Source: VMSU01 sp031400755
GTDB lineage: Bacteria; Desulfobacterota; Desulfobulbia; Desulfobulbales; VMSU01
Length of the DNA: 34,656 nucleotides
Assembly (NCBI GenBank): GCA_031400755.1
Contig: JANNQL010000143.1
Location: forward strand, 1-34,656
Direction of reading: 5' to 3'
Part shown: piece by piece, positions 32,478 to 34,656 of the stretch
Position numbering within the stretch: the stretch's first letter is position 1
Layout of the letters: each line of letters opens with the position of its first letter
Notes under the pieces: model-generated
Seen by the model: only the letters and a program-made list of their open reading frames with translations
Told to the model about the DNA's origin: nothing
The model's database searches: none
Program-made: the position numbers and the translations under genes

Positions 32478-33095
32478 TTGCGGATCATCGCCGGTACGGC
32501 CAGGGGGCGTCGGCTGTTTGCACCGGGCGGCAGGGGCGGTGGTCAGTCCATCCGGCCCACCGCTGATCGGGCCAGGGAGGCCCTGTTCAATATCCTGGGC
32601 TGGGATTTCATTAGCGGCGCCCATGTCCTTGATCTCTTTGCCGGCACCGGCGCCTTGGGACTTGAGGCCTTGAGCCGTGGGGCCAAGGCTGCGGTCTTTG
32701 TCGATAACAGCCCCTTGGCCCTTGACCTGATCCAAAAAAATATCTCTGCCTGTGGCTTTTCGGAAAAGGCTCATGTCCTCCGCCATGACCTGCTGAAAGG
32801 CCTTTTTTTTTGGCGCAAGGCCGCGAGCCGGGAGCTGGGCAAAGACGGCCCGCAAGCGCCTGTCTTTGATCTCATATTTCTCGACCCGCCTTATCGGCAA
32901 GGGCTTTGCCAAGGCTTGCTGACCGCCTTGCAGGAGCAAGGAATGATCAACGATGAGGCCCTCGTCGTCTTTGAAGATGACCGTAGCCAGACCCTGCCTG
33001 ACTCAGTCGGCATCCTGCAACTTTACGATCAACGCGCATACGGAGACACAGGTTTCTGGTTATATGAAACAAAGGAGCCGGGCCGGTTAGACTGA
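32478..33095 (+). CDS. rsmD: 16S rRNA (guanine966-N2)-methyltransferase
   Basis: This 205-residue protein methylates G966 of 16S rRNA. The SAM motif LDLFAGTGALGLEAL (51-65) and the catalytic DPPY in LIFLDPPYRQG are present. The start is TTG at 32478, which gives the family opening MRIIAGTARGRRL; no in-frame ATG fits. It overlaps no gene but lies one base after the asd stop, so translation is probably coupled. coaD follows 51 bases later, a common bacterial pairing. Confidence 0.93.
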   Translation: MRIIAGTARGRRLFAPGGRGGGQSIRPTADRAREALFNILGWDFISGAHVLDLFAGTGALGLEALSRGAKAAVFVDNSPLALDLIQKNISACGFSEKAHVLRHDLLKGLFFWRKAASRELGKDGPQAPVFDLIFLDPPYRQGLCQGLLTALQEQGMINDEALVVFEDDRSQTLPDSVGILQLYDQRAYGDTGFWLYETKEPGRLD

Positions 33096-33146
33096 AGGCG
33101 GCCTGGACACTTTGAACCGTCATTCACAGCTGAGAGGAAACACCTT

Positions 33147-33668
33147 ATGACAACCTATGAGCCATTCCTGGCCGAGAACACCCCGGACCGGGTGGCGGTC
33201 TACCCCGGCACCTTTGACCCGATCACCATGGGCCATCTGGACATCATCCAAAGGGCGCTGAACCTTTTTGACCGAGTCATTGTGGCGGTTGCCAAGAACC
33301 CCTCCAAAATCCCGACTTTTTCCATTGACGAACGCCTGCAGATGATTCGTGATTGTTTTCCAGTCGATAATCCACGCATCGAAGTGGCCTCGGTCGATGG
33401 CCTGCTGGTCGATTTTGCTTACCGGCGCGGGGCGAAGGCCCTTGTCCGCGGCATGCGGGCCGTCTCGGATTTTGAGTTTGAATTCCAGCTGGCCCTGATG
33501 AACCGCCGCCTGGAGCGTGAAGTTGAAACGGTATTCCTGATGACCGCCTTCCGCTGGATCTATATCAGCTCCAGCATCATCAAAGACGTGGCACGCCACG
33601 GCGGCGATGTCGGCGGCCTGGTCCCCGACCATGTCTGTGAACGGCTGCGCGAAAAATTTATGAAATAG
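33147..33668 (+). CDS. coaD: Phosphopantetheine adenylyltransferase
   Basis: This 173-residue enzyme carries out the penultimate step of coenzyme A synthesis. The nucleotidyltransferase motif YPGTFDPITMGHLDII (19-34) contains T/HxGH. RGMRAVSDFEFEFQLALMNR and the ISSSIIKDVARHGGDV block, with the ISS(T/S) motif, are intact. An extension of about 14 residues precedes the family core. AGAGGA precedes the ATG. No clear terminator was found in the 117 bases after it, where it meets the convergent repetitive-protein gene. Confidence 0.96.
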   Translation: MTTYEPFLAENTPDRVAVYPGTFDPITMGHLDIIQRALNLFDRVIVAVAKNPSKIPTFSIDERLQMIRDCFPVDNPRIEVASVDGLLVDFAYRRGAKALVRGMRAVSDFEFEFQLALMNRRLEREVETVFLMTAFRWIYISSSIIKDVARHGGDVGGLVPDHVCERLREKFMK

Positions 33669-33785
33669 CTCCGCCCCTATTGCTTGTCCCCGAAATTCAA
33701 ATACCTTTGACGGCCTCAAAGCGAACTGGACCACTAAACCCCAACGCCTTTGCTTTATCAGCAATCCACTCACCTTTCGGATTAA

Positions 33786-34656
33786 TTAAACAAAGGTGAT
33801 CGTGCCGTCAGTCAGTGTCGCGCAATCCACTACGTTATTAAAAGTGCCAATCAAGGTTATGTCAGTGCCAGTATTATCGGTATCCGCATCAGCATCGAAC
33901 CAGACGATGGAGTCAGTTCCGTTGTCGGTAACAATGAAAACGCCACCACCGAAGGTCCCAAGTTGCGCAGCCAGCATGGTCTCTACGCCACCAGTAGTAG
34001 TTATACCGTTATCGGCAGTGTAGGCAAGCAGTTTTGCGCCAGCAATAACAGTCCCAGCACCCCCGGCTGTTGCGATAGTGACCGTGCCCCCTCCAGAGTT
34101 AGCCACCGCAAAACCTGCATCCGCCAGAGCGATAAGATCGCTGGCATGGGCAAAATTACTGATTGTGTCTCCACCTGCCGCTACATTGGCGAAATTAATG
34201 CTGATTGCACCACCACCATTTGCGTCAAAGTCAAACGCATCAGCACCGACACCGCTGGTAATTGTGATTGCATCTGTACCGGCCCAATTAGTATTAGCAT
34301 TTTGTGCGATAAACAGTGCAGATGTGAGAGCTACTGTGCCATCACCGGTAAGGGTGATGTCCGTTCCGCCGTAGGTCCCAATGGTGAAGGCCGCCGCTGC
34401 ATTTGTCTCTGCGCCATCGGTGATGCCGGTGATGGTCAGGGCGTCGGTGGCTGACCACTTGGTCGTTGCAGCCTGGGCGACCAACAGGTTGTCGGTCATG
34501 GTGACGGTGTTGTCGCCGGTCAGGGTGATGCCTGATCCGCCATAGTTCACGATGGTGAAGGCCGCCGCTGCATTCGTCTCAGCGCCATCGGCAATCCCGG
34601 TGATGGTCAGGGCGTCGGTGGCTGACCACTTGGTCGTTGCAGCCTGGGCGACCAAC
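33786..34656 (-). CDS. C-terminal part of a repetitive, probably secreted protein
   Basis: The last 289 or so residues of a larger protein are visible; the N-terminal part lies beyond the right edge. It is very rich in Thr, Ala, Gly and Asp and has almost no Cys or Lys. Two full 57-residue repeats (LLVAQAATTKWSATDAL, then ITG-x-(A/T)DGAETNAAAAFTI, then ITLTGD) are followed by a weaker third copy. The C-terminal region contains GGDTISNFAHASDLIAL and NGTDSIVWFDADAD and ends in ITFV. This resembles RTX-like type I secretion substrates and S-layer or adhesin proteins, whose secretion signal is the hydrophobic C-terminus. Classic GGxGxDxUx nonapeptides are not evident, so the RTX label is tentative. 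No secretion genes lie in the window. Confidence 0.65.
   Translation of the reverse strand, partial: LVAQAATTKWSATDALTITGIADGAETNAAAAFTIVNYGGSGITLTGDNTVTMTDNLLVAQAATTKWSATDALTITGITDGAETNAAAAFTIGTYGGTDITLTGDGTVALTSALFIAQNANTNWAGTDAITITSGVGADAFDFDANGGGAISINFANVAAGGDTISNFAHASDLIALADAGFAVANSGGGTVTIATAGGAGTVIAGAKLLAYTADNGITTTGGVETMLAAQLGTFGGGVFIVTDNGTDSIVWFDADADTDNTGTDITLIGTFNNVVDCATLTDGTITFV
34315..34656. repeat. 171-bp tandem repeat within the repetitive protein gene
   Basis: Copies at 34315-34485 and 34486-34656 share a 51-base identical end and are similar throughout. The period is 171 bases, or 57 codons. A third, much weaker copy lies at about 34144-34314. The array continues past the window. 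Confidence 0.9.

Noticed and set aside
33771..33798. CACCTTT/AAAGGTG hairpin at the end of the repetitive-protein gene as a terminator
   Set aside because: It is only a 7-base stem that overlaps the stop codon and has no T-run after it; too weak to call.

Overview
The window is high-GC bacterial chromosome, roughly 60% by eye, with an AT-richer patch near 3.0-6.3 kb. It most likely comes from an anaerobic member of the Desulfobacterota (formerly Deltaproteobacteria). Three things suggest this: a sensor kinase with two CX4CH haem c motifs and a two-CW tail, a DUF6178 gene, and futalosine-pathway menaquinone genes. The assignment is inference from gene content; no rRNA or marker-gene search was possible.

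Layout: 1-2980 (minus) holds two sensor proteins, a haem-type histidine kinase and a 4HB-HAMP-GAF protein cut by the left edge. 3068-5994 (minus) is an AT-richer three-gene cassette: an sce7726-like PD-(D/E)XK protein, an sce7725/beta-protein-like protein and a HEPN-RES protein. It looks like a transferred toxin or defence module and is the best candidate here for a poorly described system. 6701-10261 (plus) is a four-gene Mla/MCE lipid-transport operon (STAS-MlaE, MlaF, MlaD, PqiC-like lipoprotein), with related palindromic repeats on both sides. 10442-14424 (minus) holds a MinD/FlhG-like ATPase with a promoter that predicts a leaderless mRNA, an RluA-family pseudouridine synthase and a DUF6178 protein. 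14592-17706 holds envelope-type genes: a DUF2142 membrane protein, a methyltransferase and a GT2 glycosyltransferase. 18027-18558 is a REP-associated transposase (RAYT) beside a REP pair.

The rest is mostly housekeeping. It runs dacB (PBP4), a PilZ protein and xseA, then a YfgM-like TPR protein, panC-panD, mqnB-mqnD and a DUF202 protein. After these come ilvB-ilvN-psd-leuA-asd-rsmD-coaD. This block covers branched-chain amino acid, aspartate-family, pantothenate/CoA, phosphatidylethanolamine and menaquinone synthesis. The right edge cuts into a repetitive, probably secreted giant protein with near-identical 57-residue repeats.

A recurring theme is intergenic palindromic DNA. At least six unrelated inverted-repeat types lie between genes (6534, 10296, 12981, 18488, 19921, 22005/28336 and 31291), so the genome probably carries many small dispersed elements.
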